From an uncultured Steroidobacteraceae bacterium (lineage in GTDB: Bacteria; Pseudomonadota; Gammaproteobacteria; Steroidobacterales; Steroidobacteraceae), in assembly GCA_955652625.1 (NCBI GenBank), contig CATPBM010000250.1, positions 1 through 6,696 on the forward strand: a stretch of 6,696 bases of DNA, read 5' to 3'. The number at the start of each line of letters is the position of its first letter. Position 1 is the first letter of the stretch. Positions 1-6,382 of the stretch are shown one piece after another. The notes beneath the pieces are model-generated. The model saw nothing but the letters and a program-made list of their open reading frames with translations. It made no database searches and was not told the DNA's origin. Position numbers and translations under genes: made by a program.

Positions 1-1961
1 CAGCCTACGAAGACCCATTTTACTATGAATGGCGAGAGCGTCGGTTGCCCGCCAATGTCGATAGCAGGGATTCACGGCTGGACGATGCACAGGAAGGCGC
101 TCGCCTGGCACGCGTGTTCGACCAAGGGCTCGAAAGCATTGTCGGCTACGTCTTGCCAATCGCCCGCGATGCTGCCGGCACGCTTTGGCACACGGGCGCT
201 TGGTTTCTGCGCCGCGAGCGTTGCTATCTGACGCCGGGGGACTCGCCGCTTGGCATGCGCTTGCCACTGGATTCTCTGCCCTGGGCCGAGCCCAGCGACC
301 GCCCGCAGGTGCATGCGCCCGATCCCACCCAGGCGTTTGCGCCGCTGCCGCCGTACGCGAAGATTCGCGAGCAGCTTGGGGCTTCCGCGTCTCGATCGCG
401 GGGCGCACAAGCGTCGCGGGCGCCACGCAATCACGAGTCGGCATACTGGATTGCGCGAACCGCCATCTGCGCCGAGCCACGTCACGGGCGGCTCTATATC
501 TTCATGCCGCCGACCGGGCGTCTCGAGGACTACCTTGAGCTCGTTGCCGCTGTCGAAGCTACCGCTGAATTATTGTCGCAACCGGTCATCTTCGAGGGTT
601 ACGAGCCGCCGCGCGATCCGCGTCTCAGCTATTTTCGCGTGACGCCGGATCCGGGTGTCATCGAAGTCAATATCCACCCGGCCTCGTCTTGGGAAGAACT
701 CGTGGATCGAACCTCTCATCTTTACGCTGCGGCGCGACTATCCCGGCTAACCTCCGAGAAATTCATGCTCGACGGCCGCCACGCGGGCACCGGTGGCGGC
801 AATCATTTTGTCCTCGGCGGCGCAACCACCGTGGACTCGCCGTTCCTGCGCCGCCCGGACCTGCTGCGCAGTTTCCTGGCGTATTGGCACAATCATCCAT
901 CGCTGTCATATTTGTTCTCCGGTCTATTCATCGGCCCCACGTCGCAGGCGCCACGTGTCGATGAGGCGCGCAATGACTCGCTGAATGAGCTGGAGCTCGC
1001 CTTTCGCCAGTTGCCGCCGCCAGGAGTTGAGTGTCCGCTGCCCTGGCTCGTCGATCGGTTATTTCGCAATCTGCTGATTGACGTGACCGGCAACACGCAC
1101 CGCGCGGAGTTTTGCATCGACAAACTGTATTCACCGGATGGGCCGACCGGGCGGCTGGGGTTACTCGAGTTGCGCGCGTTTGAAATGCCACCGCACGAGC
1201 GCATGAGCCTCATGCAGCAGCTGCTCTTGCGGTCTCTGGTGGCGCGCTTCTGGCGTACGCCGTACGCGCCTGCGCATCTCGCGCGCTGGGGCACCGAGTT
1301 GCACGATCGCTTCATGCTGCCGCATTTTATCGCGCAGGATTTTGCCGATGTGATCGCGGAGCAAGCTGCGGCAGGCTACCCGCTGCGCACCGAGTGGTTT
1401 GCGCCGCACCTCGAGTTCCGCTTTCCCAAGTACGGTGACTTCGCCGCGCAGGGCGTCGAGATAGAGTTGCGTCAGGCGCTCGAGCCCTGGCACGTCATGG
1501 GCGAGGAGGGCGCCGTCGGTGCCACCGCACGTTACGTCGACTCCTCGCTGGAGCGGGTGCAAGTCAAGGCAAGGGGACTGGTGCCGGATCGGTATGCAGT
1601 GTTGTGCAACCGCCGGCGCATTCCACTGCGGCCCACAGGGATCGCGGGGGAGTTCGTCGGCGGGGTGCGCTACCGCGCCTGGCAGCCGGCGTCGGCGCTG
1701 CATCCGACGATCGGTGTTCACGCGCCCCTCACATTCGATCTGATCGATACCTGGATGGGCCGCTCGCTCGGGGGCTGCCAGTACCACGTCATGCATCCGG
1801 GCGGTCGCAACTATACGGCGTTTCCCGTGAATGCATTCGAGTCCGAAAGTCGACGGCTGGCGCGCTTCTTCCGCATGGGACACACACCAGGCGAGCACGT
1901 CGTGCAGCCCGAGGAAATCAGTCCCGATTTCCCCTTCACACTGGACCTGCGCCGCACATGA
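1..1961 (+). CDS. DUF2126 protein, circularly permuted glutamine-synthetase-like ligase (C-terminal part, 5' end off window)
   Basis: This is the C-terminal 652 residues of a larger protein, reading in frame from base 3 to a TGA at 1959-1961. The frame is already open at the window edge and its first visible residues, AYEDPFYYEWRERRLP, are typical DUF2126 sequence, so the TTG at 45 is not the start. Family members are usually about 1,100 residues with an N-terminal transglutaminase-like domain; that half is missing here only because of the window edge. Visible family landmarks are GRLYIFMPP (near 490-515), GVIEVNIHP (654-680), GTGGGNHFVLGG (786-821), the block around NHPSLSYLFSGLFIGPTSQ (about 890-945), LELRAFEMPPH (1164-1196) and the terminal PDFPFTLDLRRT. 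Iyer and colleagues predicted this family to be a circularly permuted glutamine-synthetase-like amidoligase; the E, H, N and R residues in these motifs are the likely metal, ATP and substrate ligands (inference). It is the first visible gene of an operon with the ATP-grasp/alpha-E and transglutaminase genes. The substrate is unknown. Family assignment is firm; biochemical role is predicted only. Confidence 0.95.
   Translation, partial: AYEDPFYYEWRERRLPANVDSRDSRLDDAQEGARLARVFDQGLESIVGYVLPIARDAAGTLWHTGAWFLRRERCYLTPGDSPLGMRLPLDSLPWAEPSDRPQVHAPDPTQAFAPLPPYAKIREQLGASASRSRGAQASRAPRNHESAYWIARTAICAEPRHGRLYIFMPPTGRLEDYLELVAAVEATAELLSQPVIFEGYEPPRDPRLSYFRVTPDPGVIEVNIHPASSWEELVDRTSHLYAAARLSRLTSEKFMLDGRHAGTGGGNHFVLGGATTVDSPFLRRPDLLRSFLAYWHNHPSLSYLFSGLFIGPTSQAPRVDEARNDSLNELELAFRQLPPPGVECPLPWLVDRLFRNLLIDVTGNTHRAEFCIDKLYSPDGPTGRLGLLELRAFEMPPHERMSLMQQLLLRSLVARFWRTPYAPAHLARWGTELHDRFMLPHFIAQDFADVIAEQAAAGYPLRTEWFAPHLEFRFPKYGDFAAQGVEIELRQALEPWHVMGEEGAVGATARYVDSSLERVQVKARGLVPDRYAVLCNRRRIPLRPTGIAGEFVGGVRYRAWQPASALHPTIGVHAPLTFDLIDTWMGRSLGGCQYHVMHPGGRNYTAFPVNAFESESRRLARFFRMGHTPGEHVVQPEEISPDFPFTLDLRRT
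1958..1961 (+). promoter_or_regulatory. ATGA stop-start overlap coupling the two ligase genes
   Basis: The ATG of the ATP-grasp/alpha-E gene (1958-1960) overlaps the TGA of the DUF2126 gene (1959-1961). The 20 bases before the ATG contain no good Shine-Dalgarno, so re-initiation by ribosomes finishing the upstream gene is the likely route. That would keep the two ligases at matched levels. Coupling is inferred from the arrangement. Confidence 0.7.
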
Positions 1962-4438
1962 AGAGCGAAGCCGTGAGCGACAAACATGCCATGACGCCTG
2001 AAGTCGCAACCGCGGCATGTCTGGGGAGCTACGCTCCGGACGAGCGCCGCTACGATGAGCTTCTCGATGCACGCGCGGTGCGTCCACACTGGCGGACACT
2101 CATTGAGCGACTCACCGCCGGCGACGCGCAGGATACGGCGCGTCGTGCCCTTGAGCTCACGCGACGGTTGATTGTCGAGAATGGCGTTGCTTACAACGTC
2201 TACTCCGATCCGCGGGGCACGGATCGTCCGTGGGACCTTGACCCGTTGCCCCTGGTGCTCTCGCAGGACGAATGGCGCGCAATCGAAAGAGGCGTTGCGC
2301 AACGCGCGCGCGCGCTCGATGCACTGCTTGCGGATCTCTACGGGTCCCAACGTTTGCTCGCAGAAGGCCTCGTGCCGCCGGAGTTGCCGTTCGGGCACCC
2401 CAATTTTCTGTGGCCCTGTCACGGCCTCGTGCCCAGGGGCGCGAGCTGGCTGCATGTCTATGCCGCGGACCTGGCTCGCGCGCCCGATGGCTGCTGGTGG
2501 TTGCTCGCGGATCGTACTCAGGCGCCTTCGGGAGCCGGCTATGCGCTCGAGAATCGCGACATTGTCGAGCAGGTTCTGCCGGAGGCGATGCGCGATCTGG
2601 GCGTGCGGGGCGTACGTGATTTCTTCGGCGAGATGCGCGAACGACTACGCAGCCTGTTCGACGACGGTGCCGATTCACTGGCCGTCATTCTCACGCCAGG
2701 TCCATTCAACGAAACGTATTTCGAGCACGCTTATATGGCGCGCCATCTGGGTCTACCCCTCGTGGAGGGGAGCGACCTCACGGTCCGCAACGAGATCGTA
2801 TATCTCAAAGCCCTCGGTGGACTAAGGCGGGTGCACACGATTCTGCGCAGACTAGACGATGACTTCTGCGATCCGGTGGAACTGCGCAGCGACTCCGCGT
2901 TGGGTGTGCCGGGACTCATAAGCGCGATCCGCGCACAGAATGTAGTGATTGCCAATGCGTTGGGCACAGGGGTGCTCGAATCCGCGGCATGGCTGGGATT
3001 TTTGCCCGGCATCGCCGAGCGCCTGCTGGGGGAGTCGCTGCAGCTGCCCGCTGTGGCAACCTGGTGGTGCGGCGAGAAGCCGGCGCTTGATTACGTCGTG
3101 GCGAACCTCGATCGGCTCGTCGTGAAGCCCACCTATCCCAACCAGCATTTCGAGCCCGTGTTCGGCAGCGACGTCGAGGGGGAGGCGCGCGCAGCGCTCA
3201 TCCGCAGGCTCCTGGCGCGTCCCTACGCTTACGTGGCCCAGGAGCACGTCGCACTCTCACAAGCGCCAGTGTGGCGCCCGCACGGCGCGCCGAATTTTAT
3301 GGCCAGGGCATTCACCATTCGGGTCTATGCCATTGCAACTGAAAGCGGATTTCGCGTGCTGCCTGGCGGGCTGGCGCGCGTCGCCTCGGAGGAAGCTGCA
3401 GAGGTGGTATCGGCGCAGCGCGGCGGTGGCAGCAAGGACATCTGGGTGCTCCCGGACGGTGAGGAAGAGCCGGTGGCTACGGGAACCCACCGCTTGCAGG
3501 TGACCATACGGCCGGACGATGTCCCCTCGCGGGTGGTCGAGAATCTTTTCTGGCTTGGGCGTTACACCGTTCGGTGTACCGACAAGGCACGCCTCCTGCG
3601 CAGCACCGTGCGTGTACGTGCCGACAGGAACGTGTGGATTCACGCGGTGCGTATCTGCCACGCATTCGGTGTCATCACCAAGGATTCACAGCCGTCCGCA
3701 CTCGTGCGTGACGATCGCGAGCCGCACGGCGTCGCAGCGGACGTCAAGCGAATCGCCTGGTGTGCCTCGCAGGTGCGCAGTCGTCTCTCGGCACGCTACT
3801 GGCGCGCGGTGGTGGGGCTGCAACGGCAGGTTCAGGACGCCGTTGCCTCACGCGAGGAACCACGCGAAGCGCTTGACCGACTCGCGTTGTCATTGGCTGC
3901 GCTGGCTGGCTATGCTGCCGAGGACATGACGCATGATGAGGGCTGGCGGCTGATGCGAGTCGGACGACGCCTGGAACGGCTGCAGTTCACCTCGGGACTC
4001 TTGGCGCAGCATCTGGTTGCCGCCGCGGCTACGCACCAGGGCCAGGTCGAATGGCTTCTCAACGTCTGCCACAGCATCAGCATCTATCGAGCACGCTATT
4101 TCAGCGCTCCACGGCTGGGGTCGGCGCTCGACCTGTTGGTACGCGATATCCATCACCCCGTCGCGCTGGCGTTTCACTGCAGTTCCATCGCGCGTGATCT
4201 CGCGGAGCTGGCGGCGTCCCTGGAGATGAGCCCCGACCCGGGGCTGGAGGCGACGATCCCCGAATTCACCGACAGCGAGTTGCTGGCACTTGAAGGTGAG
4301 GATGCTGAGGCGCAGGCGGCGCGACAAAGGCTGGCGGCGACACTAAGGGCACTGCACGTTGCCAGTGCACAGCTCTCAGATCGGCTCTCGATGCGTCATT
4401 TTACGCATACCGGCGATTCGCAGTCGGTGGCGACGTGA
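1958..4438 (+). CDS. Circularly permuted ATP-grasp ligase fused to an alpha-E domain
   Basis: The protein has 826 residues. Residues about 30-515 are a circularly permuted type 2 ATP-grasp domain (former DUF404/DUF407), expected to form an amide bond through an acyl-phosphate. Landmarks are NVYSDPRGTDRPWDLD (80-95), LADRTQAPSGAGYALENR (183-200), LTPGPFNETYFEHAY (245-259), LRRLDDDFCDPVELR (296-310), ALGVPGLISA (314-323), VATWWCGEKP (366-375), VVKPTYPN (388-395) and GGGSKDIWVLPDG (489-501). Residues about 522-820 are an alpha-E helical domain (former DUF403): SRVVENLFWLGRY (524-536), MTHDEGWRLMRVGRRLERL (657-675), YRARYF (710-715). The two domains are separate genes in many bacteria and fused in others. 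No signal peptide or membrane segment is seen, so it is probably cytosolic. ATG 1958 overlaps the upstream stop as ATGA; GTG 1973 and ATG 1991 are alternative in-frame starts, and there is no strong Shine-Dalgarno for any. The frame stays open upstream to 1604, but that stretch lies inside the DUF2126 gene. Oddity: the usual ERAE motif after LGRY reads VRCT. Confidence 0.95.
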   Translation: MKSEAVSDKHAMTPEVATAACLGSYAPDERRYDELLDARAVRPHWRTLIERLTAGDAQDTARRALELTRRLIVENGVAYNVYSDPRGTDRPWDLDPLPLVLSQDEWRAIERGVAQRARALDALLADLYGSQRLLAEGLVPPELPFGHPNFLWPCHGLVPRGASWLHVYAADLARAPDGCWWLLADRTQAPSGAGYALENRDIVEQVLPEAMRDLGVRGVRDFFGEMRERLRSLFDDGADSLAVILTPGPFNETYFEHAYMARHLGLPLVEGSDLTVRNEIVYLKALGGLRRVHTILRRLDDDFCDPVELRSDSALGVPGLISAIRAQNVVIANALGTGVLESAAWLGFLPGIAERLLGESLQLPAVATWWCGEKPALDYVVANLDRLVVKPTYPNQHFEPVFGSDVEGEARAALIRRLLARPYAYVAQEHVALSQAPVWRPHGAPNFMARAFTIRVYAIATESGFRVLPGGLARVASEEAAEVVSAQRGGGSKDIWVLPDGEEEPVATGTHRLQVTIRPDDVPSRVVENLFWLGRYTVRCTDKARLLRSTVRVRADRNVWIHAVRICHAFGVITKDSQPSALVRDDREPHGVAADVKRIAWCASQVRSRLSARYWRAVVGLQRQVQDAVASREEPREALDRLALSLAALAGYAAEDMTHDEGWRLMRVGRRLERLQFTSGLLAQHLVAAAATHQGQVEWLLNVCHSISIYRARYFSAPRLGSALDLLVRDIHHPVALAFHCSSIARDLAELAASLEMSPDPGLEATIPEFTDSELLALEGEDAEAQAARQRLAATLRALHVASAQLSDRLSMRHFTHTGDSQSVAT
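3563..3578. repeat. Perfect 7-bp inverted repeat inside the alpha-E ERAE site
   Basis: Left arm TACACCG (3563-3569) and right arm CGGTGTA (3572-3578) are exact reverse complements around a central TT. The repeat encodes Y-T-V-R-C and the first base of the next T codon, which is where family members carry the conserved ERAE. Several repeats of this size are expected by chance in a window this long, so only its position is notable. Confidence 0.6.
4349..4368 (+). repeat. 6-bp inverted repeat near the end of the ATP-grasp/alpha-E gene
   Basis: GCACTG (4349-4354) and CAGTGC (4363-4368) can form a 6-bp stem with an 8-nt loop. No U-tract follows, so it is not an intrinsic terminator. It may be chance. 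Confidence 0.3.
4391..4408 (+). repeat. 6-bp inverted repeat 38 nt before the transglutaminase start
   Basis: ATGCGT (4391-4396) and ACGCAT (4403-4408) form a 6-bp stem around the 6-nt loop CATTTT. It lies in the last codons of the ATP-grasp/alpha-E gene. It could affect ribosome passage into the next gene, but a stem this size is common by chance and no U-tract follows. Confidence 0.3.
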
Positions 4439-4449
4439 GCGAGTGAATG
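4436..4449 (+). promoter_or_regulatory. Close stop-to-start junction before the first transglutaminase gene
   Basis: The upstream TGA ends at 4438 and the next ATG is at 4447, leaving 8 nt. An in-frame TGA at 4444-4446 directly touches the ATG, so translation cannot start further upstream in this frame; that fixes the start. The leader has only weak purine-rich matches (GAGCGAG), so translation probably depends on coupling to the gene before it. Confidence 0.6.
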
Positions 4450-5346
4450 CGCTACAGCGTCTATCACCAAACGGCCTACGAGTATGCCCGCGATGTACTG
4501 CATGCCCATCACTTGCTGCATCTCATCCCGCGTCCGGCGCCGTTCCAGGAATGCCTGGAACACACGATCAGCGTGAATCCCGCGACGTTCCGGCGGCGTG
4601 ACGAGATCGACGCCTTCGGCAATGCTTTGACACGCATTGAAGTTGAGCATCCCCATCGGCGGCTGGAGGTGGTGACGCAAATGAACGTCGACGTGCACCG
4701 ACGGCCGAAGGTGTTCGCCGGGCACAGTATGCCCTGGGAGGAGACATGTGCCGAACTCGCCTATCAGGGTCTGTCGCCGAGGCGTGAGAATCTGGAGGCA
4801 TGCAGGTTTCGCCATGAATCGCCCTACGTGCGGGTGAAGCAGGAGTTCACCGACTACGGGGCTGAATGCTTTCCGCCGGGCCGCCCGATACTTGCCTGCG
4901 CCGATGCGCTCATGGTGAAGCTGCATCAGGACATGAAATACGCCAAGGGAGAAACCACCGTCAGGACGCCATTGCGGGAAGTGCTGAGGAATCGCCGTGG
5001 CGTCTGTCAGGACTTTGCGCATCTGATGATCGCTTGCCTGCGATCGCGAGGCCTGGCGGCCCGCTACGTCAGCGGATATCTGCGAGTCGGGTCGGCGAGT
5101 AGCTCGGCATCCGCACCGCCCCCCGCGATCGGAGGCGGCGCTTCACACGCCTGGGTGGCTGTCTATACGCCGCCGTTCGGCTGGCTCGAATTCGATCCCA
5201 CCAACAATGTATTGGTGAACACGGATCACGTGGCGGTCGCCTGGGGCCGCGATTTCGGCGATGTCTCACCGCTGCACGGAGTGATTGTCGGCGGTGGAGC
5301 GCACGAGCTGTCGGTGCGCGTGACCGTCAAGCCGATCACTCAGTAG
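4447..5346 (+). CDS. Transglutaminase-like cysteine protease/transferase family protein (operonic copy)
   Basis: The protein has 299 residues, a normal length for COG1305-type bacterial transglutaminase-like proteins. Residues 1-85 form the beta-rich N-terminal domain, starting with the typical MRYSVYHQTAYEYARDV. The core at about 150-255 carries the papain-like triad: Cys187 in RRGVCQDFAH, His234 in ASHAWVAVY and Asp250 in LEFDPTNN. Such proteins are thought to act as peptidases or amide-transfer enzymes. In this cluster a likely job is cutting, trimming or transferring the product of the two ligases (inference). No signal peptide or membrane helix is seen, so it should be cytosolic. A low-complexity Ser/Ala/Pro/Gly stretch (about 215-231) sits between Cys and His and probably forms a flexible loop near the active site. 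The gene is third in the operon and ends with TAG followed by an in-frame TGA. The stop overlaps the 3' end of the opposite-strand transglutaminase gene. Family call is firm; substrate unknown. Confidence 0.95.
   Translation: MRYSVYHQTAYEYARDVLHAHHLLHLIPRPAPFQECLEHTISVNPATFRRRDEIDAFGNALTRIEVEHPHRRLEVVTQMNVDVHRRPKVFAGHSMPWEETCAELAYQGLSPRRENLEACRFRHESPYVRVKQEFTDYGAECFPPGRPILACADALMVKLHQDMKYAKGETTVRTPLREVLRNRRGVCQDFAHLMIACLRSRGLAARYVSGYLRVGSASSSASAPPPAIGGGASHAWVAVYTPPFGWLEFDPTNNVLVNTDHVAVAWGRDFGDVSPLHGVIVGGGAHELSVRVTVKPITQ
5336..5346. other. 11-bp overlap of two convergent gene ends
   Basis: The plus-strand transglutaminase gene stops at 5346 (TAG 5344-5346) and the minus-strand one stops at 5336 (TCA on the plus strand at 5336-5338). 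The last codons of the two genes overlap, so there is no room for a terminator between them and the two transcripts must share complementary 3' ends. I see no strong hairpin with a U-tract just past either stop. Confidence 0.85.
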
Positions 5347-6214
5347 TGACTTTCACTTCGACGGACAGCGACAGTAAAGCACGCGCAGGTCCCTTAAAAG
5401 TTCCCGCCAGCGGCGCCGCCTGCACCGCCTCGCGCGCGACCGCGACGCGAATGAGGTTGCGCCCTCCGACGAGGGCATTCGTGGGATCGAACTCGACCCA
5501 CCCGGCGCCCGGCAGAAAAACCTGCACCCACGCGTGGGTTGCGCCGCTGCCGACCATTCCACCCGCCGCGCCGACGAGGTACTGATCGTAGAGGTAGCCC
5601 GACACGAAGCGCGCGCCCAGTCCGAGACCGCGCACCGCCTCCATCATGAAAACAGCGAAGTCGCGACAGCTTCCACTGCGAAGCTCCAGCGTTTCGAGCG
5701 GCGACTGCACGCCTTCCGGCTCGCGCGCAAGGTACTGAAACTGGTCCCTGATCGTGGAGGTCATCGCAACCAGAGTCTCAAACGTCCGGCGCCCGGGCGT
5801 GCGGTCCAGGACGTCTCGTGACCACTGGTCGATCCTGTGTTCCGGATCATGATGGTGACGTTCTTTTGTCCGCCCCAGATCCAGCGCGTCGGACGCGGAA
5901 TAGCTGAATGGAAACTGTGACGCATAAGGCTCGACAACGATTGCCTCGTAGACGGCTGGATAGTGTTCGGCGCGAAATGAGGATTCAAAGGTAAGCGTGT
6001 CGGCTGGCCGATCGAAGGTCGCAATTGCTATCGAATTACCGAATACGTCGTGAATCCATCGCAGCGTTCCGGGGCGCGGGTCTATGAGGAGAGAGGTGTC
6101 GAGAAGCCGCAGGTCGTGGCTATCGCGCGGCCGGGACATCAGCCGGTGTTCACCGAACTCCACGGGCTGCGAGTATCGGTAGCTCGTGCGGTGACGCACA
6201 TTGAGAGTCGGCAT
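5336..6214 (-). CDS. Transglutaminase-like cysteine protease/transferase family protein (second, convergent copy)
   Basis: The protein has 292 residues in the same two-part family: an N-terminal beta domain (1-90, beginning MPTLNVRHRTSYRYSQPV and including EHRLMSRPRD) and a transglutaminase core at about 145-250. The triad is Cys183 in RSGSCRDFAV, His227 in GATHAWVQVF and Asp243 in VEFDPTNA. It differs clearly from the operonic copy: the Cys motif is GSCRDFA instead of GVCQDFA and the middle region is unlike it, so this looks like a distinct subfamily rather than a recent duplicate. A His-rich stretch, ERHHHDPEHR (118-127), lies before the core. No signal peptide or membrane helix is visible. 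The start at 6214 is supported by AAGGA just upstream and by the family-typical N-terminus. It is transcribed towards the ligase operon and divergently from the molybdopterin oxidoreductase. A link to the ligase system is likely, since such enzymes commonly cluster with it, but it is inferred. Confidence 0.94.
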   Translation of the reverse strand: MPTLNVRHRTSYRYSQPVEFGEHRLMSRPRDSHDLRLLDTSLLIDPRPGTLRWIHDVFGNSIAIATFDRPADTLTFESSFRAEHYPAVYEAIVVEPYASQFPFSYSASDALDLGRTKERHHHDPEHRIDQWSRDVLDRTPGRRTFETLVAMTSTIRDQFQYLAREPEGVQSPLETLELRSGSCRDFAVFMMEAVRGLGLGARFVSGYLYDQYLVGAAGGMVGSGATHAWVQVFLPGAGWVEFDPTNALVGGRNLIRVAVAREAVQAAPLAGTFKGPARALLSLSVEVKVTTE

Positions 6215-6217
6215 CGG

Positions 6218-6222
6218 TCCTT
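6218..6222 (-). promoter_or_regulatory. Ribosome binding site of the convergent transglutaminase gene
   Basis: On the minus strand AAGGA precedes the ATG at 6214-6212 with only 3 nt between them, shorter than the usual 5-9. It still supports this ATG as the start because no other good candidate is near and the N-terminus fits the family. Confidence 0.5.
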
Positions 6223-6259
6223 ACTCGCTCAGTCCCGGTACTTCCATGAAGGGCGCCAC

Positions 6260-6285
6260 CTCGGCTTGTGACCACGCCGGCCGAG
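6260..6285. repeat. 6-bp inverted repeat in the transglutaminase leader
   Basis: CTCGGC (6260-6265) and GCCGAG (6280-6285) are exact reverse complements separated by 14 nt. The element sits 46-71 bases upstream of the minus-strand ATG, a place where an operator or leader hairpin would be plausible. The match is short and may be chance. Confidence 0.3.
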
Positions 6286-6312
6286 TCGTCCAGTAAATCC
6301 ACGATTTGACGA

Positions 6313-6333
6313 CATCCGGGAATTCGCATCCGG
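6313..6333. repeat. Direct repeat CATCCGG x2 around an EcoRI-like site
   Basis: CATCCGG occurs at 6313-6319 and 6327-6333, 14 bp apart, with GAATTCG between. GGAATTC at 6319-6325 recurs at 6351-6357, where it is part of the perfect palindrome GGAATTCC (6351-6358). The two GGAATTC copies are 32 bp apart, about three helical turns. This could be a regulator binding array in the divergent promoter region; evidence is weak. Confidence 0.3.
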
Positions 6334-6367
6334 AGCAACGTCACGCGCGAGGAATTCCGCGATTGCT

Positions 6368-6382
6368 TAGGATAGGCTAGGA
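6368..6382 (+). repeat. Three tandem TAGGN pentamers
   Basis: TAGGA, TAGGC and TAGGA follow each other without a gap, and the run continues into GGG. The last unit forms a consensus-like AGGAGG (6379-6384), but no ATG, GTG or TTG follows at a usable distance, so it does not mark a gene. Function unknown, possibly chance. Confidence 0.3.

Larger units (their letters stand above)
3521..4438 (+). other. Alpha-E domain segment of the fusion protein
   Basis: This segment codes for residues 522-826. It begins with VPSRVVENLFWLGRY, which corresponds to the N-terminus of stand-alone alpha-E proteins (usually starting like M-L-S-R-x-A-E-N-L-x-W-L-G-R-Y), so the fusion joint lies just before it, after the ATP-grasp tail ending near residue 515. 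The later conserved blocks (DEGWR, GRRLER, YRARY) are intact. The domain's biochemical role is unknown; it is found almost only with this ATP-grasp type. Confidence 0.85.

Noticed and set aside
1604..1957. Upstream in-frame extension of the ATP-grasp/alpha-E gene
   Set aside because: The frame is open, but the translation is Arg-rich and unlike the family, and the same bases encode the well-conserved DUF2126 C-terminus. The ATG at 1958 fits both the family length and the ATGA overlap.
1161..2099. Long minus-strand open frame (312 codons)
   Set aside because: It lies antisense to the DUF2126 and ATP-grasp genes, whose plus-strand translations show clear family motifs. Its translation is Arg/His/Cys-rich and resembles no family; long antisense frames are common in GC-rich genes.
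4396..5022. Minus-strand open frame of 208 codons
   Set aside because: It is antisense to the first transglutaminase gene and to the end of the ATP-grasp gene, with no recognisable motif.
5347..5357. Small hairpin GTGA-CTT-TCAC just after the plus-strand transglutaminase stop
   Set aside because: The 4-bp stem is too weak and no U-tract follows; it is also coding sequence of the opposite gene.
6306..6311. TTGACG resembling a -35 box on the plus strand
   Set aside because: At 17 nt downstream the sequence is TCCGGA, with no -10-like hexamer, and the nearest plus-strand gene starts about 260 nt away.
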